Numbered from the stretch's first letter, positions 1-8,472 are shown. The stretch is DNA of 46,445 bases from Gammaproteobacteria bacterium (GCA_015231435.1 JADGBN010000010.1:1-46445); one strand, 5' to 3'. Notes: generated by a model from the sequence alone, not told the origin. A program made the numbers and translations.

Positions 1-127
1 CGCAGGTGAGCTGGAGCCAAAACCAGTCAGGAACCCTTTCGTGGCTGCGCGAAGCGAGCCGTTCACTGGTCGAGGCGATTAAAGACGTTAAACATCTACG
101 CAAAAACTTTACCATCTATGCCCACTC
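1..127. repeat. Exact 127-bp copy of an internal segment (assembly overlap)
   Basis: Bases 1-127 are identical to bases 7671-7797, which lie inside the Na/Pi cotransporter gene, and diverge at base 128 (g against c). The identity is perfect, covers an arbitrary piece of coding sequence with no inverted ends, and stops at exactly 127 bp, a standard maximum k-mer of short-read assemblers. I infer an assembly-graph overlap rather than a biological duplication. The cyaA reading frame runs into this block and takes its last codons and stop from it. Confidence 0.9.
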
Positions 128-2584
128 GACACCCTCGACCATCACATTCGCCGGCCCGTCCTGAATGAGCAGATTCATCCGATTAATCACCGCATCGAAG
201 AAGGTATCATAGTGACGCAGCAGCATTTCGCTGTTGAGGTACTCCCACTCGGTCACAAAGAGCATGCCGCGCTCATCGAGTATATGAATATGGGCGAGAT
301 TACCGCGCACCAGATAAAAGAACTGAATCACCCCGGAACGATGGTTACTGTAAATAAGCGGCAGCGGTGATTCGAGCAGGGCGAACTCATCAAAAGTGAC
401 GCGGTTGTAAAAATAGCGCGACTGCGAGAGAAACTTGCTCAGTTCACCCTCATTAGCAAACTGCTCCGAAGAGATAATCCCCTGGTTAAGGGTGATCGCA
501 AAAATGGTCGTGCCGACACAGAGAATATAGTGACGGTGAAGCTGGCCCTTGCCATCAAAGAAGCAGGCGATCATATTTTCGAAGAGTTTGTGCAAGCGAA
601 AGGGGATCGAGGTACCCTGACGAATCCCCAACGAGAAAAAATCAGGTACCTGCGGAACTATCAGCGGATCACTGACGTACCATTTGAAAAACTGGACAAT
701 ACCATCGACCACACCACGGTTGCCGATATGACTACTAACCATCACCTCATTCCAGCTATTGACCGCGACCAGATCAAGGCGCTCTAGCACTGAAATGCGC
801 TTATATCCCAAACTTAACGGATCACTGAAACGCCCGGTCGCACCATGCTGATGCGGATTGAACCCCCCGGTAACCGCCGCACCGACATTAATAAAGAAAT
901 CGCTTTGGCGCACCACCGCAGCCGAAGCAAAGTCCTCGGTAGAGGACTTAACCTGTACGCCCTCAGGAAAGCTTTTATAAAAACGATCCACGAGTTTACT
1001 AATGGTACTGTTCACCACCTCAGGATTTTTGGTAAAGACAGCAATGGCACTGGTGCGATCAATCACCCCGTTGAAATAGCCCCAGGCGATAATCTCAATA
1101 AGACTGCGCGCCTGTTTTATCGCCCCGCTACCACTTGCTGACTTAACGTCAACATAGCCTGTAAAAAGCTGCCAGACCGGCCGCTCACTCAAATCACGCG
1201 ACTCATGAATAGAGAGCGATTTCATGTGCAGATTGCTCTGGCTGCCACGGCTAACTATCTCGACCTTGCCCGCCTTGCGCTCGTAGGCTGCGTAGAGTTT
1301 GCGCCCCAAAATCATGAGATCATCATCGGTAATGCGATTGGACTCACTAAAGACACGCACCGCCGTTTTTAACGCACGGTAGCTTAATGCCAGGGCATCA
1401 AATATATTCTGGCGCTCTTCAGAAACCAGCGTGATAGTCCAGCTGCCACGACTATCGAGTTTGACAATTTGTGGCATTGCCCAACCCCATCCGGCAATAA
1501 TGTCGTTAAAGCGCTCACGCCGCCACTGCTGCCGCCGCCCGACATCCTCCTTGCTCATCGGCAGATTCAGTTTGAGGTAGAAGGCGCGATAAAGTAATTC
1601 AAGACGCGACGTATCACGATTATGTTTTAGATAGCGTTCAAGCTTTTCGAGAAGATTAAGGTAGGGATCAAGCTTCTCTAAATTGGTTTCACCTAAATAG
1701 ACCTGCTCCTTAAACTGCTGACTAAGCAGCCTGACCTGCGGATATTCACTCACATAAGTTTCGATTAACAGTAGTTTAATCATCGACTTATAAGGGGACT
1801 CAATCGCCTTGGCAAGCTGCCATACCGCCGCCCCAAAATACTCGCCCGAGGGGATGTCCTCAAGATTGCCAAAATCGATTAGGTCACGGTAAAAAATAAA
1901 GCGCTTTAACTCAAACTCTTTCAGTGACTGCGTATGTCCCTGATTGGGCGGTACAGCCCACCAGGAGGGCACCCGCCCTGCCAGCAGCAGACCCGTGCGA
2001 TAGAACTCATCCAGCAGCAGCGCATGTTGCGCCGTGCCGCTACTCTCACTGCTGAGCGCATTGACGGTACCAAGACGAAAAGCATCGGCATTCATCAGAA
2101 AAAAATGGAGCTCCAGCCCCATCTTCTCCCCCCACTGCTCCAGCGCCAGCGCTTTGCGTGACAGCTTCTCAATTTGCAGCGGATCTAACGAAGGGTGATA
2201 ACAGAGCCAAAAATCAAAATCGCTCTGCTCATTAAAAGCGATACTTCCAGCGCTACCCATGACATAGAGCGCCTGAATCTCATTGCGACTTACTTTCTGA
2301 TATTGCAGGCTCTTGGCTTGACGCTTAACCAAATTCAGCAGCTCTTTATTTGGTTCGTAGCACTCGATACCACAGGGGGTATCCTTGGAGACGTAACCCG
2401 GCAGCATTGGATGGTTGATACAGAAATAGAGAGGAAGAAGCTGAATAAGCTCCGCTTGCGACGGGGTGATTGAGTCATAGGTGCGCTGTAGCCGCGCATC
2501 GTTAATCAGACGAAAACGGTCAATCGCCGATTTGGGATCGAGATAGGGTGGTGGCCCTTCAGTAGTTGGCGATTCGGAACTCAT
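116..2584 (-). CDS. cyaA: Class I adenylate cyclase, C-terminus lost at contig edge
   Basis: Makes cyclic AMP from ATP in the cytoplasm, the signal read by CRP. The N-terminal catalytic region is typical of class I cyclases: a conserved helix (HPMLPGY near residue 60), the nucleotidyltransferase signature GSAGS at about 110-114 and the acidic DFDFW at about 122-126. The long C-terminal regulatory part follows. E. coli CyaA has about 850 residues; here about 820 precede the artificial 127-bp block, and the final few residues and the stop come from that block, so the true end is missing. I start at ATG 2584; the ORF track uses an in-frame TTG one codon earlier. No strong Shine-Dalgarno is visible. 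It lies 17 bp after the rhodanese gene on the same strand, so the two are probably co-transcribed. A CRP-like site occurs elsewhere in the window. Confidence 0.9.
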   Translation of the reverse strand: MSSESPTTEGPPPYLDPKSAIDRFRLINDARLQRTYDSITPSQAELIQLLPLYFCINHPMLPGYVSKDTPCGIECYEPNKELLNLVKRQAKSLQYQKVSRNEIQALYVMGSAGSIAFNEQSDFDFWLCYHPSLDPLQIEKLSRKALALEQWGEKMGLELHFFLMNADAFRLGTVNALSSESSGTAQHALLLDEFYRTGLLLAGRVPSWWAVPPNQGHTQSLKEFELKRFIFYRDLIDFGNLEDIPSGEYFGAAVWQLAKAIESPYKSMIKLLLIETYVSEYPQVRLLSQQFKEQVYLGETNLEKLDPYLNLLEKLERYLKHNRDTSRLELLYRAFYLKLNLPMSKEDVGRRQQWRRERFNDIIAGWGWAMPQIVKLDSRGSWTITLVSEERQNIFDALALSYRALKTAVRVFSESNRITDDDLMILGRKLYAAYERKAGKVEIVSRGSQSNLHMKSLSIHESRDLSERPVWQLFTGYVDVKSASGSGAIKQARSLIEIIAWGYFNGVIDRTSAIAVFTKNPEVVNSTISKLVDRFYKSFPEGVQVKSSTEDFASAAVVRQSDFFINVGAAVTGGFNPHQHGATGRFSDPLSLGYKRISVLERLDLVAVNSWNEVMVSSHIGNRGVVDGIVQFFKWYVSDPLIVPQVPDFFSLGIRQGTSIPFRLHKLFENMIACFFDGKGQLHRHYILCVGTTIFAITLNQGIISSEQFANEGELSKFLSQSRYFYNRVTFDEFALLESPLPLIYSNHRSGVIQFFYLVRGNLAHIHILDERGMLFVTEWEYLNSEMLLRHYDTFFDAVINRMNLLIQDGPANVMVEGVEWA

Positions 2585-2601
2585 CAATCACAACGTCCGG
2601 C

Positions 2602-3027
2602 CTAACACTGCTCCCACGGCAGCCCGACAAAACGCCAACCCCCCAGCGTACTGCGCTGATGGTTGGCATCACGCTCACCCTCAAAGCCATCCAGTACATT
2701 ATAAACTTCACTAAAGCCCGCCTCGAGAAGCAGTTGCCCCGCCTCCAGCGAGCGCTTGCCACTGCGACAGATTAAGATCACCGGGGCAGCAGCGTTACCA
2801 AAGTTATCACTGGCACCGCCCAACATCAATTCTCGCACCTGACGGACAAAATCGGGGTTAACGACCCAGTCCGGTTCATCAATCCAGGCAAGATGAATCG
2901 CCCCTTTGGGGTGACCGACAAAGAGGAACTCCATGCTGGAACGCACATCCACCAGCACCGCTCGCGGGTTGCTACTTAGCAGCGCAAAGGCCGCTTCAGG
3001 GGTTAGGTTTTTCACGGTAGGCATCAT
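2602..3027 (-). CDS. Single-domain rhodanese-like sulfurtransferase
   Basis: A cytoplasmic protein of 141 residues with one rhodanese domain. The active-site loop CRSGKRS begins at Cys87 and has the usual six-residue shape around the catalytic cysteine that carries persulfide sulfur. The N-terminal DVRSSMEF and the later NVLDGFEG motif are standard for the family. There is no signal peptide. Two consecutive ATG codons (3027 and 3024) follow an AGAGA element, and either could be used. It is the first gene of a pair with cyaA and is divergent from ttcA across an ERIC-like repeat. The sulfur acceptor cannot be told from sequence; the nearby ttcA is a possible client only by position. Confidence 0.85.
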   Translation of the reverse strand: MMPTVKNLTPEAAFALLSSNPRAVLVDVRSSMEFLFVGHPKGAIHLAWIDEPDWVVNPDFVRQVRELMLGGASDNFGNAAAPVILICRSGKRSLEAGQLLLEAGFSEVYNVLDGFEGERDANHQRSTLGGWRFVGLPWEQC

Positions 3028-3086
3028 GGTCTCTATTAAACCACTGTTGCGCCATGATTACAGCCATTTTGTGACCCATTTTGCGC

Positions 3087-3214
3087 TATACCCTTTCTAC
3101 TTGAAATTGCAGGGTCGTTGTCTGCAGTCGCTCACCCCAATCACATAGTTAATCTATGCTCATGGGGATTCGCGACTTTGCCGCCTACCTGCATTTCCAA
3201 GTAGTTTGGGTATA
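3087..3214. repeat. ERIC-like palindromic repeat, copy A
   Basis: An imperfect palindrome of 128 bp bounded by TATACCC and GGGTATA. Its arms TACTTGAAATTGCAGG and CCTGCATTTCCAAGTA pair with each other. The core holds CTCACCCCAATCACAT and GCTCATGGGGATTCGC, one and two mismatches from the published ERIC core sequences used for ERIC-PCR. It fills most of the gap between the rhodanese gene and ttcA. Compared with copies B and C it lacks about 22 bp (the caccaaaggc...gcgcacgc segment) in the left half. Its right end, followed by CAAT, forms a TATACAAT -10-like box just before the ttcA start. Confidence 0.85.
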
Positions 3215-3225
3215 CAATAACCGCC

Positions 3226-3978
3226 ATGAGTCGCCAAAACATGAACCCCTCCCAGCGAATCCCCCCCAAGGCGATTATGCGCCCTGTCGGGCGTGCCATT
3301 GTCGATTTCCAGATGATTCAGGAGGATGACGCAGTTCTCCTTGGACTCTCGGGGGGTAAAGACTCGCTCACCCTACTGCATATTCTCCACCATCTGCAAA
3401 GTTATGCGCCGGTGCGTTTTCGCTTGGCGGCGATCACCGTTGACCCGCAGATCCCGGGCTTTGATCCAAGTCCACTCAAGGCCTATCTTAACGACCTTGG
3501 TATCCCCTACTTCTACCGTGAGCAGGCGATTGCCAGCGACGCCGAAAAGCACGCCGATGAGCCCAGCTTCTCCTTTTGCGCCTTTTGTGCCCGCATGAAA
3601 CGCGGCATTATCTATACCACCGCTCGCAAAGAGGGGTACAACGTTATTGCCCTAGCACAGCATCTGGACGATCTAGCAGAGAGTTTTCTCATGTCCAGTT
3701 TCTATCGCGGCCAGTTGCGCACCATGCGTGCCCACTACACCAATGATCGCGGCGATTTGCGCATTATTCGCCCCTTGGTCTATATGCGCGAGCGCCAAAG
3801 CAGTGCTTTTGCTCAGAGCGCTCAACTACCGGTGATACCTGATAACTGCCCCGCCTGCTTTCGCAAGCCAACCGAACGTCAGCACTTTAAAGATCTACTG
3901 GCCAGTGAAGAGCGGCGCCATCCGGGGCTGTTTAAGAGCCTGCTGGCCACCATGAAGCCCCTGCTCGCGGGGCCATAA
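3226..3978 (+). CDS. ttcA: TtcA-family tRNA 2-thiocytidine synthetase
   Basis: An ATP pyrophosphatase-type enzyme that thiolates cytidine-32 of tRNA using an Fe-S cluster. The PP-loop SGGKDS lies at residues 42-47. The cluster cysteines are visible as CAFC (118 and 121) plus a later CPAC (208 and 211); TtcA normally uses the first pair and one later cysteine. At 250 residues it is somewhat shorter than E. coli TtcA (about 310), and HLDDLAES replaces the E. coli HHRDDILET, so it may be a divergent TtcA subgroup. No Shine-Dalgarno precedes ATG 3226; a second ATG is at 3241. It is followed after 4 bp by the acyltransferase gene, so they are probably co-transcribed. Confidence 0.8.
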   Translation: MSRQNMNPSQRIPPKAIMRPVGRAIVDFQMIQEDDAVLLGLSGGKDSLTLLHILHHLQSYAPVRFRLAAITVDPQIPGFDPSPLKAYLNDLGIPYFYREQAIASDAEKHADEPSFSFCAFCARMKRGIIYTTARKEGYNVIALAQHLDDLAESFLMSSFYRGQLRTMRAHYTNDRGDLRIIRPLVYMRERQSSAFAQSAQLPVIPDNCPACFRKPTERQHFKDLLASEERRHPGLFKSLLATMKPLLAGP

Positions 3979-3982
3979 CGCC

Positions 3983-4852
3983 ATGTATCACCGCCTCTAC
4001 CCACTGCTTGCCCGCACCCCCTTACCCCTTTGTCACGCCCTTGGCTATCTGCTGGGCAGCCTGACAGCCCTCATACCGAACACGGTTCAACGCATCACCG
4101 CGATTAACATCAGACGCTGTTTTCCCGAACTCCACCACGCGGCGCAACAGCGCCTGATTCGCCAGAGTCTGATTGAGGATGGAAAAACCCTCTGCGAACT
4201 CCCCCTGCTGCTCTCGTGTCACGCTGATAAATTTAGCGAATTAATTCACAGCGTCAGCGGTGAAGAGAGCCTGAAGAGCGCCATCGCCGCCGAGCAGGGG
4301 GTGATTATTATCGCCCCACACCTTGGTGCCTGGGAGATCATCGGCCTCTATTGTGCAAAAAACTATGGTATTACCTCACTCTACCGTCCACCACGCCAAG
4401 CAGAACTCGAAATACCGATTAAAAAAGGGCGCGAACGTTTTGGCGCCGAACTCGTGCCGACCACCCCACAGGGGGTGCGCGCTCTCTACAAAGCGCTCTC
4501 CAGCCATAAGATGATTGGTATTCTTCCCGACCAGGATCCGCGCGAGGCAGATGGCTACTTCGCCCCCTTCTTTGGTCACGCCGCCAATACCATGACCCTG
4601 CTAACACGACTGCAACAGAAGAGCAGCGCCCAACCGATTCTTGCCTACGCCGAACGTCTAGGTTGGGGGAGAGGTTTTCATATTCACCTGCAGACGGCAG
4701 AGGAGATCACCCCCGACCTTGATACCCTCAGCTCGATCACTGCGCTCAACCGCGCTATCGAAGCGCTGGTGCGCCGCTGCCCCGCCCAGTATCAGTGGGG
4801 TTACCGCCGCTTTCGTACCCGCCCGGCGGGAGAGCCCGCGTTTTATAGCTAA
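3983..4852 (+). CDS. LpxL/HtrB-family lysophospholipid acyltransferase
   Basis: Member of the LpxL/LpxM/HtrB acyltransferase family, inner-membrane enzymes that add secondary acyl chains to lipid A; some relatives acylate other lipids. The catalytic H-x4-E motif is HLGAWE at residues 113-118. Later family blocks are LPDQDP and the C-terminal QYQWGYRRFRTRP. A hydrophobic N-terminal segment (about residues 14-32) would anchor it to the membrane. Length is 289 residues, slightly short of the usual 300-310. It starts 4 bp after ttcA. The exact acyl donor and acceptor cannot be assigned, and no other lipid A genes are nearby. Confidence 0.8.
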   Translation: MYHRLYPLLARTPLPLCHALGYLLGSLTALIPNTVQRITAINIRRCFPELHHAAQQRLIRQSLIEDGKTLCELPLLLSCHADKFSELIHSVSGEESLKSAIAAEQGVIIIAPHLGAWEIIGLYCAKNYGITSLYRPPRQAELEIPIKKGRERFGAELVPTTPQGVRALYKALSSHKMIGILPDQDPREADGYFAPFFGHAANTMTLLTRLQQKSSAQPILAYAERLGWGRGFHIHLQTAEEITPDLDTLSSITALNRAIEALVRRCPAQYQWGYRRFRTRPAGEPAFYS

Positions 4853-4900
4853 ACGATTTGCAAAGGCGCCTACCCGCATTGCCAATGATTGGCTATTGAT

Positions 4901-5806
4901 TTACGCTGCCAATAACTGCCGCATCACCTGCAAACTCTGCGCCCCATACCCCCCCGACACCCCATGCTCCTCAAACATCAAGTGGTGATTAAGCAGATGG
5001 TAGAGGTTATACAGCCGCTTGCGCTGTTGATAACCCGGCGCTAATGGCCATGCCTGTTGGTAGGCCTGATAAAACTGCGGGGGAAAACCACCAAAAAGCT
5101 CACTCATAGCGAGATCTGCTTCCCTGTCACCGTAATAGCAGGCCGGATCAAAAATAACCGCCGCGCCATCACTTGCAGGCGCCATAAAAGCAACATTTCC
5201 TGACCAGAGATCGCCGTGCAGCAGGGAGGGTTGGGGCTGATGCCCCGCCAAGAGTTGCGGTAACCGCTGCAGCAGCTGCGCCCCCTGCTGCGCCAAAGCG
5301 CTCCCCGTTAACTGGCGCAGCTGCGGCAACAAACGCTCTTCGCGCCAAAAATCAGACCAATTCTGATGCCAGCGGTTCGCTTGCGGCGATGATCCGATGG
5401 TGTTGTCACCATGCCAGCCAAAGCGGTCACTGGTGATGCGGTGCAGCGCCACTAACGCCTGCGCCAGACGGAGATAATCCCCCTGTGACGTTAAATCTAG
5501 CCACTCCATAACCAGATAGGCACGCCCGCCCAAACGACCAACGGTGATCGGTAACGGCAGACGCAGCTGCGGACACACTGCCAATGCCCGTAACCCCGCC
5601 AGCTCGGCACGCAGCATCGCGAGCCGCTCGGCACGATTCAGCTTAACAAAAAAATGACGCACCCCGTCGCTTAAGCGATAACTCTGGTTAATTGAGCCGC
5701 CAGCGACGCTGCGCACGCTCAGCTCTACCGGGTTGACCGCAAAAGGGCTGGCAGTCGCCTCACCAATCACCTCTGCAATGGCTTGCCAAAACTGTTGATC
5801 GTCCAC
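4901..5806 (-). CDS. Fructosamine kinase-family protein (YniA-like)
   Basis: A kinase with the aminoglycoside-phosphotransferase fold related to fructosamine-3-kinases and E. coli YniA. These phosphorylate sugar adducts on proteins or small metabolites; the physiological substrate here is unknown. Visible motifs are GGSINQSY (nucleotide-binding loop), FVKLN (lysine), the catalytic HGDLWSGN near residue 197 and FDPACYYGDREADLAM (metal-binding aspartate). The ORF track extends to 5863, but GTG at 5806 has a GGAG Shine-Dalgarno 9 bp upstream and gives 301 residues, near the family length, so I prefer it. The gene is convergent with the acyltransferase gene. Confidence 0.85.
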   Translation of the reverse strand: MDDQQFWQAIAEVIGEATASPFAVNPVELSVRSVAGGSINQSYRLSDGVRHFFVKLNRAERLAMLRAELAGLRALAVCPQLRLPLPITVGRLGGRAYLVMEWLDLTSQGDYLRLAQALVALHRITSDRFGWHGDNTIGSSPQANRWHQNWSDFWREERLLPQLRQLTGSALAQQGAQLLQRLPQLLAGHQPQPSLLHGDLWSGNVAFMAPASDGAAVIFDPACYYGDREADLAMSELFGGFPPQFYQAYQQAWPLAPGYQQRKRLYNLYHLLNHHLMFEEHGVSGGYGAQSLQVMRQLLAA

Positions 5807-6030
5807 TTTTACTCTCCAGCTTAATCCGCGTTCACAACTTAACTTATCACTTACACACAGCACATCAGAGAGTTAGCGCCAAATCACCCAAGTTAGTCAG
5901 CACTCTGTTGCTGGCACCGAGAAAACAGATGTAAGAGACTGATTTTAAATAAGTTACCAGATATGTTCAAAATTTGGCCAATCTAACTCAAACCCTTGCA
6001 GGGTGCCAGTTAATAGCACTTACTCACCCA

Positions 6031-6065
6031 CTATCCACAAAGTTATCCACAGCTTCTGTGGGTAA
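6031..6065. promoter_or_regulatory. Cluster of three DnaA boxes
   Basis: Three matches to the DnaA box TTATCCACA lie within 35 bp: CTATCCACA (6031-6039, 8 of 9), TTATCCACA (6043-6051, perfect) and, inverted, TGTGGGTAA (6057-6065, 8 of 9). An IHF-like sequence follows 18 bp later. Clusters of this density are known from replication origins and from DnaA-titrating or reactivating loci such as datA and DARS. The sequence cannot tell which applies; neighbouring genes are not those usually found beside oriC. Confidence 0.55.
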
Positions 6066-6078
6066 CTCTATCTCTTAT

Positions 6079-6096
6079 TGTGAGATCAATCACTTA
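6079..6096. promoter_or_regulatory. CRP-like site overlapping an IHF-like site
   Basis: TGTGA-N6-TCACT at 6079-6094 matches 9 of 10 bases of the CRP core TGTGA-N6-TCACA. The overlapping GATCAATCACTTA (6084-6096) matches 12 of 13 positions of the IHF consensus. It lies about 275 bp from both flanking start codons, so control of either gene by CRP is uncertain. Proximity to the DnaA boxes is the more notable context. Confidence 0.35.
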
Positions 6097-6234
6097 TCAG
6101 GTCAATCGCACCCGAGGCGCGGATCACCTGACTTAAATCAAATCCATCAATGTTTAACGCTTGCCCTCTCTATGAATGAAGCATAAAATCGGTGTGACAA
6201 AAATATGATAAAAATATTACCGTCGATTAACTAC

Positions 6235-6325
6235 GTAACCGTTCAGACGCCTTGCTTTTTTACCCTCACCCCAACCCTCTCCCGAGGGGAGAGGGGGCAA
6301 AAGTGGTGGGGGTCTGAACGGTTAC
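6235..6325 (+). mobile_element. IS66-like MITE, copy 1, with 8-bp target duplication
   Basis: A 91-bp element with terminal inverted repeats GTAACCGTTCAGACGCC and GGGGTCTGAACGGTTAC. It is flanked on both sides by TTAACTAC (6227-6234 and 6326-6333), an 8-bp target-site duplication. Internally it carries the GC-rich palindrome CCCTCTCCCGAGGGGAGAGGG and encodes no protein. GTAA termini with 8-bp duplications are characteristic of the IS66 family, so this is probably a non-autonomous derivative. Copies 2 and 3 are at 37196 and 44951. Confidence 0.85.
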
Positions 6326-6370
6326 TTAACTACTTCGTTCTGTTTAACCCTAGCAAGCAAGGGATTCGCC

Positions 6371-8191
6371 ATGTCATACCGTAAACTATTTCTTATAGCC
6401 ATTCTCTCAGTACTTGGTTACGGCTTCTGGGTTAGCCCCGATTTTAAGATGATCGCTGCGGGAGTCGCTATCTTTCTTGCCGGTATGCTCTCGTTAGAAG
6501 AGGGGTTTCGCGCCTTTACCGGCGGCATGCTGGAGCAGATGCTGCAACGCACCACCGACAAGATGTGGAAGAGCCTCACCTTTGGCATCATCTCCACCAC
6601 CATTATGCAGTCGAGTTCACTGGTATCGGTCATTACCATCTCCTTTCTCAGTGCCGGCCTAATTGGCTTGGGAGCAGGTATTGGCATCATCTTTGGCGCC
6701 AATATCGGCACCACCACCGGCGCTTGGTTAATCGCAGGCTTTGGTCTTAAGGTCGATATTGCCGCCTACGCCATGCCGATGCTGGTTTTTGGTGTCATTC
6801 TTGTTTTTCAAAGCGCCAAATCACTTAAAGGCATCGGCTCTATTCTTATCGGCCTCGGTTTTCTCTTTCTCGGCATTCACTACATGAAAGATGGCTTTGA
6901 TGCCTTCCGCGATACCCTTGACCTTGCCGCCTATGCGATGACAGGTTTTTGGGGGCTGATTGTCTTTACCCTGTTTGGTATGGCGGCAACGGTCATTATG
7001 CAATCAAGCCACGCCACCCTGGTACTCATTATTACGGCACTCGGGGCAGGGCAGATCACCTATGAGAATGCCTTGGCACTGGCGATTGGCGCCAATATCG
7101 GCACAACCATTACCGCAATTATTGGCGCCATGAGTGCCAACGAACAGGGCAAACGCCTTGCCGCCGCGCACCTTATCTTTAACGTGGTCACCGGCATAAT
7201 CGCCATCACCTTTATCGGCCAGTTCCGCGATGCCGTGGACTTTACCAGTGCCGCCGTCGGCATTGCCGACAATGATTACACCCTCAAGCTTGCGGTCTTT
7301 CACACCATCTTCAATCTGGTCGGAGTGATGGTCATGCTCCCCTTCACTGATCAGCTGCAAAAATTTCTGGTTGCTACCTTTAAGCGTCCAGAGATCGCCA
7401 CCAGCAAACCACGCTATCTTAACAACGCCTCGGCCGAGTTTCCCGATGCGGCGGTTAGTGCACTGCGTCAGGAGTGCGGCCACCTCTATGAGAATGGTCG
7501 CGATCTAATTATGCGCAGCCTGCTGTTAAAACCCGCTGACCTTCAACCCGACGCCACCCTCTCGGCCATTAGTCAGCGTAAAAGCCCCGGTGAGGACTTC
7601 GACTTTGATACGCTCTATCAGCAGCAGATTAAAGATCTCTACAGTGCTATTATTGAATTTATCTCCAAAGCGCAGGTGAGCTGGAGCCAAAACCAGTCAG
7701 GAACCCTTTCGTGGCTGCGCGAAGCGAGCCGTTCACTGGTCGAGGCGATTAAAGACGTTAAACATCTACGCAAAAACTTTACCATCTATGCCCACTCCAA
7801 CAACGCCCATATTCGTCAGGAGTACATGGCGATTCGTGAGCAGATCGCATCTGTTTTACAGGAGATGGAAGAGATCCGTAGCAATGAGGATGATGATCTG
7901 GGTATTCTTGCCCTCGATCAGTTACGGGTTCAGATTGACGAGGCGGATGATCACCTCAATCAACAAATTGACACCCTGATTCGAGAAGGTAAAATATCCC
8001 CACAAATGGGTACTTCACTGATGAACGATACCAGTTATGCTCATGATATTGCCACCAAGCTGATAGCGGTCGGCAGTTCACTCTTTCGTGCCCCCGACCC
8101 GGGCATTACCAGCGTTGAGTATGCCCTGTCACTGGATGATGATGAACGTCACGCGCTTTCAGAAAAGCCGGAAAAAAATAGAGATCAATAG
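6371..8191 (+). CDS. Na/Pi cotransporter family protein with PhoU-like tail
   Basis: An inner-membrane sodium-dependent phosphate transporter of the NptA/PNaS family. The membrane part (about residues 5-340) contains the duplicated family signatures: QSSS at 80-83 with GANIGTTT at 109-116, then a second QSSH and GANIGTT repeat. The soluble C-terminal part (about 360-600) is helical and resembles PhoU, as in other long members. At 606 residues it is close to the long-form family size. The start follows AAGGGATTCGCC. Bases 7671-7797 of this gene recur exactly at the left edge of the window, which I read as an assembly effect. The next gene, a small basic protein, follows after 41 bp and may share the transcript. 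Confidence 0.88.
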   Translation: MSYRKLFLIAILSVLGYGFWVSPDFKMIAAGVAIFLAGMLSLEEGFRAFTGGMLEQMLQRTTDKMWKSLTFGIISTTIMQSSSLVSVITISFLSAGLIGLGAGIGIIFGANIGTTTGAWLIAGFGLKVDIAAYAMPMLVFGVILVFQSAKSLKGIGSILIGLGFLFLGIHYMKDGFDAFRDTLDLAAYAMTGFWGLIVFTLFGMAATVIMQSSHATLVLIITALGAGQITYENALALAIGANIGTTITAIIGAMSANEQGKRLAAAHLIFNVVTGIIAITFIGQFRDAVDFTSAAVGIADNDYTLKLAVFHTIFNLVGVMVMLPFTDQLQKFLVATFKRPEIATSKPRYLNNASAEFPDAAVSALRQECGHLYENGRDLIMRSLLLKPADLQPDATLSAISQRKSPGEDFDFDTLYQQQIKDLYSAIIEFISKAQVSWSQNQSGTLSWLREASRSLVEAIKDVKHLRKNFTIYAHSNNAHIRQEYMAIREQIASVLQEMEEIRSNEDDDLGILALDQLRVQIDEADDHLNQQIDTLIREGKISPQMGTSLMNDTSYAHDIATKLIAVGSSLFRAPDPGITSVEYALSLDDDERHALSEKPEKNRDQ

Positions 8192-8232
8192 TTCGCTGCT
8201 TGACCTTTCGTTAATAACCTAGGAGAAAGACC

Positions 8233-8472
8233 GTGGCAAAAATTGTGATGAGTGAGATTGTCCAAAGCGTGATCGGTAAGAAGAGCATCGACTGCAGCAA
8301 ACGCTCCTGCATAAAATCAGTGCTAAAGAAGCTGCGCAAGCGTGAGCACGATCTCAAAGATGAGCTAAAGGATGAGAAGAGTGATAAACGGGTAAAAAAG
8401 CTTAGCCGTGATATTAAGGTACTTCATGCCCAACGTCATAAAGGACTTAAAGTTCTGAAATCGCTCGACTAA
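8233..8472 (+). CDS. Small basic coiled-coil protein, function unknown
   Basis: A 79-residue protein that I do not recognise. After a short N-terminal part with two cysteines (CSKRSC) it is almost entirely charged, with lysine-rich heptads such as LKKLRKREHDLKDELKDEKSD, suggesting a helix or coiled coil. There is no signal peptide or membrane segment. The start is GTG 8233, supported by AGGAG 8 bp upstream, which makes it a credible gene despite its size. It lies 41 bp after the Na/Pi cotransporter, and its last 26 bp overlap the 3-prime end of paeA on the other strand. Confidence 0.6.
   Translation: MAKIVMSEIVQSVIGKKSIDCSKRSCIKSVLKKLRKREHDLKDELKDEKSDKRVKKLSRDIKVLHAQRHKGLKVLKSLD

Larger units (their letters stand above)
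5807..6370. other. Non-coding interval with DnaA boxes and a MITE
   Basis: A gap of more than 500 bp between the divergent fructosamine-kinase-like and Na/Pi cotransporter genes. The track's 70-residue ORF here (5974-6186) shows no protein-like features. The interval holds AT-rich stretches (about 5940-5980 and 6195-6232), a cluster of three DnaA boxes, a CRP/IHF-like site and an IS66-like MITE, each listed separately. The cotransporter start at 6371 has an AAGGG Shine-Dalgarno. Confidence 0.6.

Noticed and set aside
5974-6186. 70-residue plus-strand ORF in the DnaA-box region
   Set aside because: Composition is not protein-like, there is no ribosome site, and the stretch is better explained by DnaA, IHF and CRP-like sites.
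5807-6235. Chromosomal replication origin
   Set aside because: Only three DnaA boxes were found and no dnaA, gidA or parAB genes are near. Kept as a DnaA-box cluster only.
7671-7797. Biological duplication of part of the Na/Pi cotransporter gene
   Set aside because: Exact identity, length of exactly 127 bp and position at the contig edge fit an assembler overlap better.
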